DNA from: Acidobacteriota bacterium
Lineage (GTDB): Bacteria; Acidobacteriota; Terriglobia; Terriglobales; Acidobacteriaceae
NCBI GenBank assembly: GCA_021810625.1
Contig: JAJZIJ010000001.1
Coordinates: forward strand, 43,236 to 107,235
Direction: 5' to 3'
Length of the DNA stretch: 64,000 nucleotides
Shown: in pieces, positions 8,910 through 17,757 of the stretch
Layout: every line of letters starts with the position of its first letter
Numbering within the stretch: position 1 is the first letter of the stretch
The notes under the pieces: model-generated
What the model saw: only the letters and a program-made list of their open reading frames with translations
The model's database searches: none
What the model was told of the DNA's origin: nothing
Made by a program: the position numbers and the translations under genes

Positions 8910-10418
8910 CTAATTTCCCGTGCCGCTGAGAACCACGCCGAAGGTGCGGGTGATGATCTTCAAATCCAGCCAGAGGCTCCAGTTGTTGACGTAGGCGGTA
9001 TCCAGGGAAATGTAGTTGTCGAAGGAGGGATCCTGGCGCGCATATATCTGCCAGAGGCCGGTGATTCCCGGCAAAACATTCAGTCTCCGCAGGTGAGGAA
9101 GCTCGTATTGGCACACCTCGCCAGCAAGCGGAGGACGCGGCCCCACGATGCTCATATCCCCCATCAGGACGTTGAAGAACTGAGGCATCTCGTCCAGAGA
9201 GTATTTCCGCAGAAACTGTCCGATGCGCGTCACGCGGGGGTCGTGGCTAATCTTAAAGAGAACGCCATCGCGTTCGTTCATATGGCGCAATGCTTCTTTG
9301 CGGGCCTCCGCATCCATGACCATCGTGCGGAATTTGAGACACTTGAAGATTCTTCCCTTGCGTCCGACACGCTCGGAGGGATATAGCACAGGGCCTTCTG
9401 AATCCAAACGAACCGCCAGCGCGATCCCCAGTAATAACGGGGCGAGCAGGATCAGAGCCACAGAGGACACGGCAATATCCAACAGGCGCTTTACCATCAG
9501 GCCAACGACAGGAATCTGTCTGCGATGCAGCGGCAGGGTGGGAAACTGCCCCACGTACTCCACAGGAACGTTCCAGGCAACGCCATCATACATGTCTGGG
9601 ATGACACGAACATCCGCGCCGCTTTCGGCAGCTTCAGCCAGCAGTTGCTGCATCAATCCGCGCTCACACGGCCCGGCGACGAAGATATCGTCAATGAAGT
9701 GCTGGCGCACCAGGCGTCCAATCTCCGACGTATCGCCAAGAACCCCTTCGACCCCGTTGTGGCCATCGCTTTCTGTGCGCACAAAACCCTTGCAGATAAA
9801 TCCAAGTCGGCGCACCCGCTGCAAATGATTTTGTACGGCAACCGCCGCAGTTCCCGTGCCGACAATCAATACGTTCCGGGTATTAATCCCGCGCTCGAAG
9901 CGCTTGTAAGCGAGGTACCGCCAGATGCCGCGACGCAAAGCGAGAAGAAAAGCAGAGATAAGAATGGTGGTTGTTACGACGGCGCGAGAAACCGTATCCT
10001 GCCGGGCAAGATAGAGCGCTCCGGCCAGGATCAGGCCTGCCGTCAGGCAGGCTTCCAAAGAAAGGCGCTGCTCCCGCAACCCGCTCCGGCTCAACAAGGC
10101 ATCGTAGAGTCCACGCGAGCGATTCACCAGCAGCAAGACAAGCGTAAACCCTGCGATGTAAAGAAAAAATACGTTCGGCGTGTTGTATTGCAGCGCGGAG
10201 TGACGCAGAAGGCTCCCCTGCATCCCTTTACGAAGCACAATGGCCAACATGGCGGCCATCACGACGGTCGCGCAATCGATGAGCATCCAGATGGCGCAAA
10301 CCGTAGCGTCGGATGCCGACTTTCGCGCACCCATCACGCCAGTTGATCGGGCGGCAGATGCCTCGCCGCGTTGAGCCGTCTTCGCTACAAGCCAATGATT
10401 AAAATCTGTGGATGCCAT
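8910..10418 (-). CDS. Polyprenyl-phosphate sugar-1-phosphate transferase (exopolysaccharide initiation)
   Basis: Transfers a hexose-1-phosphate from a nucleotide sugar to undecaprenyl phosphate, the first step of exopolysaccharide or O-antigen unit assembly at the inner membrane. The ~502-residue protein has several N-terminal membrane helices (residues ~40-170), a central Rossmann-like CoA-binding-type region (NVLIVGTGTAAVAVQ), and a C-terminal catalytic domain with KRLLDIAVSSVALI, FRTM, KYSLDEMPQFFNV and SIVGPRPPL. This is the WbaP/Cps2E type of overall build. The ATG at 10418 is preferred (GGGAAGA upstream); an in-frame ATG at 10472 has no ribosome binding site. No other polysaccharide genes are adjacent. 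Confidence 0.9.
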   Translation of the reverse strand: MASTDFNHWLVAKTAQRGEASAARSTGVMGARKSASDATVCAIWMLIDCATVVMAAMLAIVLRKGMQGSLLRHSALQYNTPNVFFLYIAGFTLVLLLVNRSRGLYDALLSRSGLREQRLSLEACLTAGLILAGALYLARQDTVSRAVVTTTILISAFLLALRRGIWRYLAYKRFERGINTRNVLIVGTGTAAVAVQNHLQRVRRLGFICKGFVRTESDGHNGVEGVLGDTSEIGRLVRQHFIDDIFVAGPCERGLMQQLLAEAAESGADVRVIPDMYDGVAWNVPVEYVGQFPTLPLHRRQIPVVGLMVKRLLDIAVSSVALILLAPLLLGIALAVRLDSEGPVLYPSERVGRKGRIFKCLKFRTMVMDAEARKEALRHMNERDGVLFKISHDPRVTRIGQFLRKYSLDEMPQFFNVLMGDMSIVGPRPPLAGEVCQYELPHLRRLNVLPGITGLWQIYARQDPSFDNYISLDTAYVNNWSLWLDLKIITRTFGVVLSGTGN

Positions 10419-10822
10419 TTCATGTCTTCCCTGCTTACGCTGTCGTTTGAAAGCAAACCAAACAAAAGACATACGAAGCGCACAAAAAAATCCTGCCGGA
10501 CAGTGTCATCGTTCCGCCTTGGGAGACATCCGAGCAAATCGCTTTAATATCTGCAACTTGCCTCACTTTCCAACAAGGCTCGGATCACAGCGCCCATCGT
10601 CCGATTCTTACGGTTCGCGGCAGTTCTGGTTTGGGAAAACAAACATGTCGCCATTGAACGACGTATGCTTGCAAAGCTCCTCTGCTCGTGCCCCTTGATA
10701 ATACGCACAATTGTCGCCTTTCGGCAACAATTATTTTAGTGAGCATTAGGATTCTCGCTGGCAGGCAGCATCCCATGAAAAAAGTCGGCACAAAAACGTT
10801 TCAGAATGTTGGGCGTGAAGAA
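10419..10822. other. Intergenic region with one AT-rich hairpin
   Basis: No gene is supported here. AATTGTCGCC (10709-10718) and GGCAACAATT (10723-10732) form a 10-bp stem with one mismatch and a 4-base loop, followed on the + strand by ATTTTAG. It may be an operator or a weak transcript end. The promoter of the sugar transferase gene should lie in this region, but I could not pick a convincing one. Confidence 0.5.
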
Positions 10823-11629
10823 TCAGAGCTTTCCCGGGCTGGACGCGGCTGGAACCCCTACTGGAATCCCCACTTGATCCATCTCCAGAAAATGCTGCAA
10901 CGCTGGGTCTGTACTCTGCCGCATCTGCTCCAGGGTTCCAAAGAACCTGGCCTTGGACTCGTGGAGAAAAAGCACCCGGTCGGCCAATGTCTCGGCAAAG
11001 CGCATGTCGTGCGTCACCACCACGCTGGTCAACTTCAACTGCCGCTTCACTTTCTGGAGCAAATTTGCCAAAAGATGCGCCATGACCGGATCGACCATCG
11101 TCGTGGGTTCGTCGTAGAGAATGGCCTCCGGCTGGGCAGCCAGCGCCCGCGCAATGGCCACCGAGCGCCGCATCCCCGTCGACAGGTCGGCGGGGAGCAA
11201 CGCGGACATCTCCGTCACGCCCACCATCGCCAGCAGACCGCGCACGACCTGCTCAATTTGATCCTCCAGCAAGTCTCCGCGCTCACGCAGGGGGAAGGCG
11301 ACATTCTCGGCCACGCTCATGGAATCAAAGAGCGCGCCATTCTGAAAGACCATCGTCACCTTGCGCCGCACTGACTGCAATTGCTCTTCGGTGAAGTTGG
11401 TGATGTCCTCTCCATCCACAAGGATTTTCCCGGAATCCGGCTTCAGAAATCCCATGATTTGCTGCAACGCCACGGATTTCCCCACGCCGCTGCGACCAAT
11501 GATGCACAGCGTCTCTCCGGGGAGAACATGGAAGCTAACGTTATCGAGTACGCACATATCCCCAAACGCCTTCGAGACATTCTCGAAGGCAATGTAGGGG
11601 GCAGCGTCAGCGTAAATGCGCGTGTTCAT
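10823..11629 (-). CDS. Mla-type ABC transporter ATP-binding protein
   Basis: A 268-residue ABC ATPase of the MlaF/Ttg2A type, which powers phospholipid transport between inner and outer membranes together with MlaE and an MCE protein. The Walker A is GRSGVGKS, the Q-loop VFQNGALFDSM is typical of MlaF, and the Walker B is AILYDEP. Two motifs depart from consensus: the signature reads LSTGMRRSVAIARAL (not LSGGM) and the D-loop TTMVDP (not TTGLDP). No permease or MCE gene is next to it, so the partners must be encoded elsewhere. It is transcribed away from the his operon. Confidence 0.85.
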   Translation of the reverse strand: MNTRIYADAAPYIAFENVSKAFGDMCVLDNVSFHVLPGETLCIIGRSGVGKSVALQQIMGFLKPDSGKILVDGEDITNFTEEQLQSVRRKVTMVFQNGALFDSMSVAENVAFPLRERGDLLEDQIEQVVRGLLAMVGVTEMSALLPADLSTGMRRSVAIARALAAQPEAILYDEPTTMVDPVMAHLLANLLQKVKRQLKLTSVVVTHDMRFAETLADRVLFLHESKARFFGTLEQMRQSTDPALQHFLEMDQVGIPVGVPAASSPGKL

Positions 11630-11750
11630 CCTGTCTATGAAGATACCGGAGGAACGGAGGATTGGGAGATTTTCGTCTGGGAACCAGAGATCGAGAGACT
11701 CAGGTTGGAATGTTCAAATGCACACAGCGAAGCGTCATTTTGAGCAAAGC

Positions 11751-11806
11751 GAAGAATCCAGCGAATCATGGCTGCATCGACGAAGCGAGTCCCCTCTGGA
11801 TTCTTC
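11751..11806. repeat. Inverted repeat GAAGAATCCAG / CTGGATTCTTC
   Basis: GAAGAATCCAG (11751-11761) and its exact complement CTGGATTCTTC (11796-11806) bracket 34 bases between the ABC gene and the his promoter. The surrounding text (GTCATTTTGAGCAAAGCGAAGAATCC) has the look of dispersed repeats in related genomes; this resemblance is from memory. Confidence 0.6.
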
Positions 11807-11824
11807 ACTCCATCCTCAAACATT

Positions 11825-11852
11825 TTGACATTCTTATGACTTTTGATATCCT
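11825..11852 (+). promoter_or_regulatory. Putative his operon promoter
   Basis: A perfect -35 TTGACA lies at 11825-11830, followed after 16 bases by TATCCT (11847-11852, 4 of 6 matches to TATAAT). This would place the transcript start at about 11858-11860, that is at or next to the AUG of the leader peptide, so the leader could be translated from a leaderless mRNA. No Shine-Dalgarno sequence precedes that AUG, which fits. Confidence 0.55.
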
Positions 11853-11858
11853 TTCGGT

Positions 11859-11942
11859 ATGCAGCTTCACGGACATCACCGTCATCCCCATCATCATGCC
11901 TTGGCGGGCGTGTCAGCGAAGCTTTCTGAGCCGAATTCCTAA
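11859..11942 (+). CDS. hisL: his operon leader peptide (27 residues, 7 histidines)
   Basis: A short open frame starting MQLHGHHRHPHHH, with seven His codons among codons 4-13 (11868-11897), then ALAGVSAKLS and a TAA stop at 11940-11942. It lies 97 bases upstream of hisI, between the putative promoter and a terminator hairpin. In classical his attenuation a ribosome that stalls at such His codons, when charged tRNA-His is scarce, lets the RNA fold as an antiterminator. The peptide itself is expected to have no other function. His density and position make chance unlikely; it is too short for ordinary gene finders. Confidence 0.85.
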   Translation: MQLHGHHRHPHHHALAGVSAKLSEPNS

Positions 11943-12003
11943 GCATCACCAAGATTCAGCAAATCAGACAGCCCGCAGATGCGCTCAGCATCCGCGGGCT
12001 TTT
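11904..12003 (+). promoter_or_regulatory. his attenuator: antiterminator and terminator hairpins
   Basis: Terminator: AGCCCGCAGATGC (11970-11982) pairs with GCATCCGCGGGCT (11988-12000), 12 of 13 pairs, 5-base loop, then TTT at 12001-12003. Antiterminator: GCGGGC-G-TGTC (11904-11914, directly after the His codons) pairs with GACAGCCCGC (11967-11976), 10 pairs with one bulged G. The two share bases 11970-11976, so only one can form. A ribosome stalled on the His codons leaves 11904-11914 free (read-through); one that reaches the stop codon at 11942 covers it, so the terminator forms. Confidence 0.85.
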
Positions 12004-12038
12004 CCTTGCCCGTCTACACTACAAAGAGAGAAAACAGC

Positions 12039-12425
12039 ATGACAACAGCAACATCCACGGAAATTAAGCTCGACTTCAGCAAACTCGATGGCCTGCTCCC
12101 CGGCATTGTGCAGGATGCGGCCACCGGCGCGGTTCTCATGGTCGGCTTTCTAAATGAAGAGAGCTACCAGAAAACATTGGCCTCCGGCTTCGTCACCTTT
12201 TGGAGCCGCACCCGCAACAAGCTCTGGATGAAGGGCGAGACCAGCGGCAATCGTCTGCGCATCGTCGAAACCCTTACCGATTGCGATACAGACACGCTGC
12301 TCTTCCGCGTCGTCGTCGAAGGCGACGGCCTTGTTTGCCACGAAGGCACGGTAAGCTGCTTCACAAAGCCGATTGCGCTTGCGCCCACAGCCAACACCAC
12401 GTCCACCAACAAGGGGAAACAATAA
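12039..12425 (+). CDS. hisI: Phosphoribosyl-AMP cyclohydrolase
   Basis: Opens the purine ring of phosphoribosyl-AMP, the third step of histidine synthesis. The 128-residue protein has [21 protein letters not shown] and the metal-binding block DCDTDTLLF followed by CHEG and SCF cysteines. It is the single-domain form: the HisE pyrophosphohydrolase domain that is fused to it in enterobacteria is missing. The ATG at 12039 is used because AGAGAG precedes it and the family starts here; an upstream in-frame ATG at 11979 lies inside the attenuator hairpin. First enzyme gene of the operon; its stop overlaps the hisG start. Confidence 0.95.
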   Translation: MTTATSTEIKLDFSKLDGLLPGIVQDAATGAVLMVGFLNEESYQKTLASGFVTFWSRTRNKLWMKGETSGNRLRIVETLTDCDTDTLLFRVVVEGDGLVCHEGTVSCFTKPIALAPTANTTSTNKGKQ

Positions 12426-13309
12426 TGAGTACGCCAAATAATAAACTCCGCCTGGGCATCCCCAAAGGCAGCTTGCAGGACGCGACCATTGCTCTGTTTG
12501 AGCGCGCAGGCTGGCGCATCTTTGTCAGCAGCCGCTCCTATTTTCCTGGCATCGACGACACGGAAATTGAGTGCATGTTAATCCGCGCACAGGAGATGTC
12601 GCGGTACGTCGCGCACGGCGCGCTCGATGTTGGACTCACCGGTAATGACTGGGTGGTGGAAAATGGACTCGACGTGGCTAGCGTCACGAGTCTCACCTAC
12701 TCCAAACAGAGCCGCCAGAAGGTGAAATGGGTACTGGCCGTGCCGGAGGATTCTCCCTACCAGCGCGCCGAAGACCTGGACGGCAAGATCATCGCGACGG
12801 AACTGGTCGAAGCAACGAAAAAATACTTCGCCAGCAAAAAAGTCTCCGTCAAAGTGGAGTTTAGTTGGGGCGCGACCGAAGTGAAGCCGCCGATGCTGGC
12901 TGACGCAATTGTCGAAGTCACCGAGACGGGCAGTTCGCTGCGCGCCAATCGCCTGCGCATCATCGACACGTTGATGGAGAGCGAGACGCAGTTGATCGCC
13001 AATCGCGCCGCCTACGCCGATGGATGGAAGAAGCAGAAGATCGACAACATCGCGATGATGCTGCAAGGCGCGATTGCCGCGCAGGGTCAGGTGGGAATGA
13101 TGATGAATGCGCGCAAGGCCGATCTGCCTGCGGTTCTGACGGTGCTGCCTGCGCTCAACTCTCCAACAATTTCCACGCTGAGCGATCCGGCGTGGGTGGC
13201 GTTGAACACCATCCTCGACGAACGCGCAGTGCGCGATGTGATTCCAAAACTGAAGGCAGCAGGCGCTACCGGTATTGTGGAATATCCACTCAGCAAAATT
13301 GTGCTGTAG
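12425..13309 (+). CDS. hisG: ATP phosphoribosyltransferase (long form)
   Basis: Catalyses the first, committed step of histidine synthesis from ATP and PRPP. At 294 residues it is the long, homohexameric form with the C-terminal regulatory domain that binds histidine (residues ~220-294, ending [15 protein letters not shown]), so no HisZ is needed. Catalytic-domain marks are [21 protein letters not shown] and the PRPP loop region [16 protein letters not shown]. The start ATG overlaps the hisI stop (TAATG), which implies translational coupling. This enzyme gives feedback control in addition to the attenuator. Confidence 0.97.
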   Translation: MSTPNNKLRLGIPKGSLQDATIALFERAGWRIFVSSRSYFPGIDDTEIECMLIRAQEMSRYVAHGALDVGLTGNDWVVENGLDVASVTSLTYSKQSRQKVKWVLAVPEDSPYQRAEDLDGKIIATELVEATKKYFASKKVSVKVEFSWGATEVKPPMLADAIVEVTETGSSLRANRLRIIDTLMESETQLIANRAAYADGWKKQKIDNIAMMLQGAIAAQGQVGMMMNARKADLPAVLTVLPALNSPTISTLSDPAWVALNTILDERAVRDVIPKLKAAGATGIVEYPLSKIVL

Positions 13310-13354
13310 AAAAATAAGCAGCATTGTTTCGCAATTTAAGGAACAGCAAAGGCC

Positions 13355-14659
13355 ATGAAGACCCTCGCCACCTTCGGACGCTCCGCAAAACGCGCAGAAG
13401 CATTGCTGCGCCAACTCGAAGAGCGCTCCTCCGTTGCGACCACGCAGCTTGAACCAGCCGTGCGCCGCATTCTGCTTGCGGTTCGCCGCAGCGGGGATGC
13501 TGGCCTGCGTCGTTATGCCAGCAAGCTCGACGGCCTTGCAGCGGAGACTCCACTGCGCGTCAGCCGCGAGGAGATGGCGGCGGCGTGGCGCGAAACTCCG
13601 AAAGAACTGCGGCAGTCCCTGCAAATTGCGGCGAAGAACATTCGCCGCTTCGCGCAATGGCAGATGCCGAAGAATTGGACGCGAAAGGCGGAAGCTGGTC
13701 TGCAACTCGGCCAGCGCTGCCTGCCCTTGGCTTCGGTCGGCTGCTATGTTCCGGGCGGTCGCTATCCGTTGCCTTCCACCTTATTGATGATCGTTCTCCC
13801 CGCGCAGGTGGCGGGCGTGGGGCGCATCGTCGTTGTCTCGCCGCGTCCCGTAAAAGAAACTCTCGCCGCCGCGCACTTGGCTGGCGTTACCGAGTTCTAT
13901 CGCATTGGCGGCGCGCAGGCCGTGGCAGCTTTGGCCTACGGCACGCCGAGTATTCCTCGCGTTGACAAAATTGTCGGCCCCGGAAATCTCTACGTGACCA
14001 CGGCAAAAAAACTGGTCGCGTTCGATTGCGGCATCGACATGCTCGCCGGGCCAACGGAAATCGTAGTCGCCAGCGAGAATGGCGATTCAGCATTCATTGC
14101 CTCCGATCTTGTCGCGCAGGCTGAGCACGATCCCAACGCTCTGGCCGTTTTCGTCACCAGCAATGCAGCGCTTGCCAGGGCCGTCGATCTGCAAGTGCAA
14201 AAACAAGCTGTCGGCAATGCAATTGCTCAGCAATCTCTCAAAAAAAATGGATACATCCTTATCACGGCATCGCCAAAAGATACCGCGACAGTTACAAATC
14301 GCCTCGCGCCGGAACACCTCTCGATTGATCGTGAGAGCGATCTGCAATGGGTGCGCCATGCAGGCTCCATCTTCATTGGAGCGGACACGCCGCAGAGTAT
14401 GGGAGATTACATCTCCGGGCCGAATCATGTTTTACCCACGGGCCGCATCGCGCGCACTCGCGCCGGACTCAGCGTGTATGACTTTCTGCGCGTTGTGACC
14501 ACGCAGAGCTACACGGCCAAGGGACTCGGAATCTTGGGGCCGCACGCCATTCGCATTGCGGAGGCTGAAGGTCTGCGTGGCCATGCGGCATCCGTGCGCG
14601 CGCGGTTGCAGACTGCAAAAGCATCATCCAGAAAGCGCAAGGAGGCCACAGCATCGTGA
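13355..14659 (+). CDS. hisD: Histidinol dehydrogenase
   Basis: Oxidises histidinol to histidine in two NAD+-dependent steps; zinc enzyme. The 434-residue length is normal for the family. Motifs seen are VGCYVPGGRYPLPST, GGAQAVAALAYGT, KIVGPGNLYVT, DMLAGPTEIVV, AQAEHDPNA, the APEHLSI glutamate-histidine pair and GPNHVLPTG. It lies 45 bases after hisG and its stop overlaps the hisC GTG start (GTGA). A basic tail (residues ~420-434) is not part of the usual core. Confidence 0.97.
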   Translation: MKTLATFGRSAKRAEALLRQLEERSSVATTQLEPAVRRILLAVRRSGDAGLRRYASKLDGLAAETPLRVSREEMAAAWRETPKELRQSLQIAAKNIRRFAQWQMPKNWTRKAEAGLQLGQRCLPLASVGCYVPGGRYPLPSTLLMIVLPAQVAGVGRIVVVSPRPVKETLAAAHLAGVTEFYRIGGAQAVAALAYGTPSIPRVDKIVGPGNLYVTTAKKLVAFDCGIDMLAGPTEIVVASENGDSAFIASDLVAQAEHDPNALAVFVTSNAALARAVDLQVQKQAVGNAIAQQSLKKNGYILITASPKDTATVTNRLAPEHLSIDRESDLQWVRHAGSIFIGADTPQSMGDYISGPNHVLPTGRIARTRAGLSVYDFLRVVTTQSYTAKGLGILGPHAIRIAEAEGLRGHAASVRARLQTAKASSRKRKEATAS

Positions 14660-15747
14660 CTTTATCTGCAAGCACCACGCTGCGCCCACGCAGTGCCGTG
14701 GAACGAATGAGCGAATATCATCCGCCGCTGGCTGGACGCGATGGCCTGCGTCTGGACTTCAACGAGAACACGCTCGCTCCTTCGCCACGAGTGGCCGCCG
14801 TGCTCCAGCGCATCAGCGCCGAGGGGCTTACAAAATATCCAGAGCGAGAGCCGTCCGAGCGCATCGCCGCCGCGCACTTTGGACTTGCGGCCAACGCCGT
14901 GTTGCTGACCAACGGCGTGGATGAAGCCCTGCATCTGGTCTGCGAAACGTATCTGGAGCCGGAGGACGAGGTCATCGTTGTCACTCCCACCTTCTCCATG
15001 TACGCGCTTTACGCGGAGGCAACCGGAGCGAAGGTGCGATCCATTCAATCCGACGCGACCTTGCAGTTCCCTGCCGCGCGCGTGCTGGAAGCGATTCGTC
15101 CGAACACGCGGCTCATTATGATCGCGTCGCCCAACAACCCCACCGGGGCCATTGTCGGCAACGATGTGCTGTTGGAAATTGCGGCCAAAACACCGCAGGC
15201 TGCGCTTCTGGTCGATGAGGCCTACTACCACTTCCACGGCGAGTCTGTTCTTTCTGCAACCGCCACGGTTACAAATCTTTTTGTGGCGCGCACCTTCTCC
15301 AAAGCTTACGGGCTGGCGGGGCTGCGTATTGGCCTGCTTGCCGGACATCCCGATGCCATGAAGTTTGTTCGCAAGGTCAGCTCGCCTTACAACGTCAACA
15401 GCGTGGCGCTGGAGTGCCTGCCAGAGGCGCTGGCAGATGAAGCCTACATTGACTGGTACGCGGAGCAGGTGCGCGAATCCCGCGAGGAGCTTGCATCTGC
15501 GTTGGAGCAACTCCATGTTCCCTACTGGCCAAGCCACGCGAATTTTATTTTGATGAAGATTGGCGCGGCGTACGCTGCCGTTGTGGAGGGAATGCGTCGA
15601 CGCGGCATTTTAATCCGCGACCGCAGCAAAGACCCCGGCTGTGATGGCTGCGTGCGCATCACCGTCGGGCCACGCGAACATACCCAACGCGGCATCGCCG
15701 CATTGCAAGAGACATTGAAGGAGTTGCAATGGCAACCGGAAAAATAA
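14656..15747 (+). CDS. hisC: Histidinol-phosphate aminotransferase
   Basis: PLP enzyme that converts imidazole-acetol phosphate to histidinol phosphate. The 363-residue protein has the substrate-facing [12 protein letters not shown], the PLP-phosphate region [19 protein letters not shown] and the Schiff-base lysine in [16 protein letters not shown]. The start is GTG in a GTGA overlap with hisD. The 3' end overlaps hisB by 19 bases. Confidence 0.95.
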   Translation: MTLSASTTLRPRSAVERMSEYHPPLAGRDGLRLDFNENTLAPSPRVAAVLQRISAEGLTKYPEREPSERIAAAHFGLAANAVLLTNGVDEALHLVCETYLEPEDEVIVVTPTFSMYALYAEATGAKVRSIQSDATLQFPAARVLEAIRPNTRLIMIASPNNPTGAIVGNDVLLEIAAKTPQAALLVDEAYYHFHGESVLSATATVTNLFVARTFSKAYGLAGLRIGLLAGHPDAMKFVRKVSSPYNVNSVALECLPEALADEAYIDWYAEQVRESREELASALEQLHVPYWPSHANFILMKIGAAYAAVVEGMRRRGILIRDRSKDPGCDGCVRITVGPREHTQRGIAALQETLKELQWQPEK

Positions 15748-16337
15748 AATCTCGAACGGCAACGCTGGATCGCAATACGACCGAGACAAAAATTAAGTTG
15801 CGCCTTGCCATCGAAGGCCAGGGGCGCTATACGATCCAGACGGGCATTCGCTTCTTCGATCACATGCTGGAGCTATTCACGCGCCACGGCGGATTTGATC
15901 TCACCTTGCAATGCAAGGGCGATCTGGATGTCGATCAACATCACACCGTCGAAGACGTAGGCATTGCGCTCGGCGAGGCATTCGATCAGGCGCTTGGCGA
16001 TAAAAAAGGCATTCTTCGCGCCGGATATTTTTTGATGCCAATGGATGAAACCCTCGCGATCGCCGCCATCGATCTGAGCGGGCGCACGGCCTGCGTCGTC
16101 GATGCCAAGGTGCGCGTGCGTCTGGTTGGCGACCTGCAAACGGAGTTGCTGTACGACTTTTTTGAAGGCTTCGCGCGTGGAGCACGCGCCAATGTCCACC
16201 TGAAGGTTCTGTATGGCCGTTCCAATCACCATAAGATTGAGGCCGTCTTCAAGGCCTTTGCGCGCGCGCTGCGCTTTGCCTGCTCCCGCGACCAGCAATT
16301 GCGCGACATGCTGCCCAGCACCAAGGGACTTCTATGA
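15729..16337 (+). CDS. hisB: Imidazoleglycerol-phosphate dehydratase
   Basis: Dehydrates imidazoleglycerol phosphate to imidazole-acetol phosphate, using manganese. The 202-residue monofunctional form shows both duplicated metal-binding halves: [17 protein letters not shown] with [16 protein letters not shown], and [14 protein letters not shown] with [19 protein letters not shown]. The phosphatase half found fused in E. coli HisB is absent, so histidinol phosphatase must come from another gene. It overlaps hisC at the 5' end and hisH (4 bases) at the 3' end. Confidence 0.97.
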   Translation: MATGKIKSRTATLDRNTTETKIKLRLAIEGQGRYTIQTGIRFFDHMLELFTRHGGFDLTLQCKGDLDVDQHHTVEDVGIALGEAFDQALGDKKGILRAGYFLMPMDETLAIAAIDLSGRTACVVDAKVRVRLVGDLQTELLYDFFEGFARGARANVHLKVLYGRSNHHKIEAVFKAFARALRFACSRDQQLRDMLPSTKGLL

Positions 16338-16933
16338 TCGCTGTTGTCGATTATCGCGCAGGCAATCTCACCTCCGTCTGCAAGGCGCTGCGCGCGCTGG
16401 GATGCGAGCCGCTGGTGACTGCCGATCCTGACGCTTTGCGCACGGCAGAAAAAATTATTCTTCCCGGCGTCGGCCACTTTGCCGCAACGGAGAGGCTCTT
16501 TCAATCCGGGCTGGCCGCAGCCATTCAGCAGCGCGTTGCCGAAGGCGCGCTCTTCCTGGGTATCTGCGTTGGCTTGCAGTGGATTTTTAGCGGAAGCACA
16601 GAGGCTCCCACGGTTCCAGGACTGAATGTTTTCCCAGAACAATGCGAGCGCTTTCCTGATTCCGTGAAATGTCCGCATGTGGGATGGAATTCTCTCGATG
16701 TCATTCGTCCCTCGCGGCTGCTGCGCGGGCTGGCTCCCGCGACACATGTGTATTTCACGCATTCCTACCGCGCTCCCACGATACATGCAACCGTGGCGGT
16801 TACAAATTATGCTGGAGAGTTTTCCTCTGTCGTCGAAGATAAAAACTGGATGGCCGTTCAGTTTCATCCAGAAAAATCTGGCGCTGCCGGACTGAAAATT
16901 TTGCAGAACTTTTTGGAGTTGCCCGCATGTTGA
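16334..16933 (+). CDS. hisH: Imidazole glycerol phosphate synthase, glutaminase subunit
   Basis: Class I glutamine amidotransferase that feeds ammonia to HisF. The 199-residue protein has the nucleophile cysteine in FLGICVGLQ and the His-Glu pair in VQFHPEKSG, together with the start [14 protein letters not shown] and PGVGHF. ATGA overlap with hisB upstream and a 7-base overlap with hisF downstream suggest coupled translation of the two subunits. Confidence 0.96.
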   Translation: MIAVVDYRAGNLTSVCKALRALGCEPLVTADPDALRTAEKIILPGVGHFAATERLFQSGLAAAIQQRVAEGALFLGICVGLQWIFSGSTEAPTVPGLNVFPEQCERFPDSVKCPHVGWNSLDVIRPSRLLRGLAPATHVYFTHSYRAPTIHATVAVTNYAGEFSSVVEDKNWMAVQFHPEKSGAAGLKILQNFLELPAC

Positions 16934-17715
16934 CGCGAAGAATCATCGCATGTCTCGATGTAACAGCAGGGCGCGTGGTAAAAGGAGTGCAGTTTGTCGG
17001 TCTGCGTGATGCGGGTGATCCGGCAGAACTGGCCGAGCGCCATGTGCAGGGCGGCGCGGACGAAATTGTTTTTCTCGACATCACGGCCACGCACGAAGGC
17101 CGCGATACGTTACTGAATGCCGTACAACGAACAGCCGAGCGCATCTTTGTTCCGCTCACTGTCGGCGGCGGCATTCGCGCACTAGAGGATGCAGCGCGAG
17201 TTTTTGATGCGGGGGCCGACAAGATCAGCCTGAACTCCGCGGCTATTACGCAGCCGAAATTGATCGAAGAAATCGGCGCTCGTTTTGGAGCGCAGGCCGT
17301 CGTCGTGGCCATTGATGCGCGTCGCGCCCTGCCCAATCAAACGGAGCGCGTTGCTTCCGAATTGGCTGAGGTCTACATCAACGGCGGACGCAAAGCCACA
17401 GGAAAGCGCGTGCTGGATTGGGCGAGAGAAGCCGAGCAACGAGGCGGCGGAGAGATTCTGCTCACGTCAATGGACGCGGATGGAACGCGCAATGGATTCG
17501 ATTGCGAACTGACCGCTGCCGTCAGCCAGGCCGTGCAGATTCCAGTCATCGCCTCTGGAGGCGCGGGCACTGTCAATCATTTTGTCGATGTATTTACGCG
17601 GGGCCATGCAGACGCGGCGCTTGCGGCCAGTATCTTCCATTACGGAATGATGGATGCGCGCGCGCTCAAAGAACAACTCGCAGCGCGTGGACTCTCCATG
17701 CGTCTGCCCTGTTGA
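16927..17715 (+). CDS. hisF: Imidazole glycerol phosphate synthase, cyclase subunit
   Basis: A (beta/alpha)8-barrel enzyme that uses ammonia from HisH to close the imidazole ring and release AICAR. The 262-residue protein shows the first catalytic Asp in [16 protein letters not shown], the phosphate-binding LTVGGGIR, the second catalytic Asp in [14 protein letters not shown] and the C-terminal phosphate site [13 protein letters not shown] released here re-enters purine synthesis, downstream of purC. It is 42 bases before hisA. Confidence 0.97.
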   Translation: MLTRRIIACLDVTAGRVVKGVQFVGLRDAGDPAELAERHVQGGADEIVFLDITATHEGRDTLLNAVQRTAERIFVPLTVGGGIRALEDAARVFDAGADKISLNSAAITQPKLIEEIGARFGAQAVVVAIDARRALPNQTERVASELAEVYINGGRKATGKRVLDWAREAEQRGGGEILLTSMDADGTRNGFDCELTAAVSQAVQIPVIASGGAGTVNHFVDVFTRGHADAALAASIFHYGMMDARALKEQLAARGLSMRLPC

Positions 17716-17757
17716 AACAAACATAAAAAATATCAACGCGAGGATGAAGAAACCGAG

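Noticed and set aside
11635..11952. A 105-codon minus-strand frame covering the his leader
   Set aside because: No ribosome binding site or family; the + strand has the promoter, His-codon frame and competing hairpins.
12578..13705. A 375-codon minus-strand frame opposite hisG-hisD
   Set aside because: Antisense shadow; both his genes are supported by motifs and overlaps.
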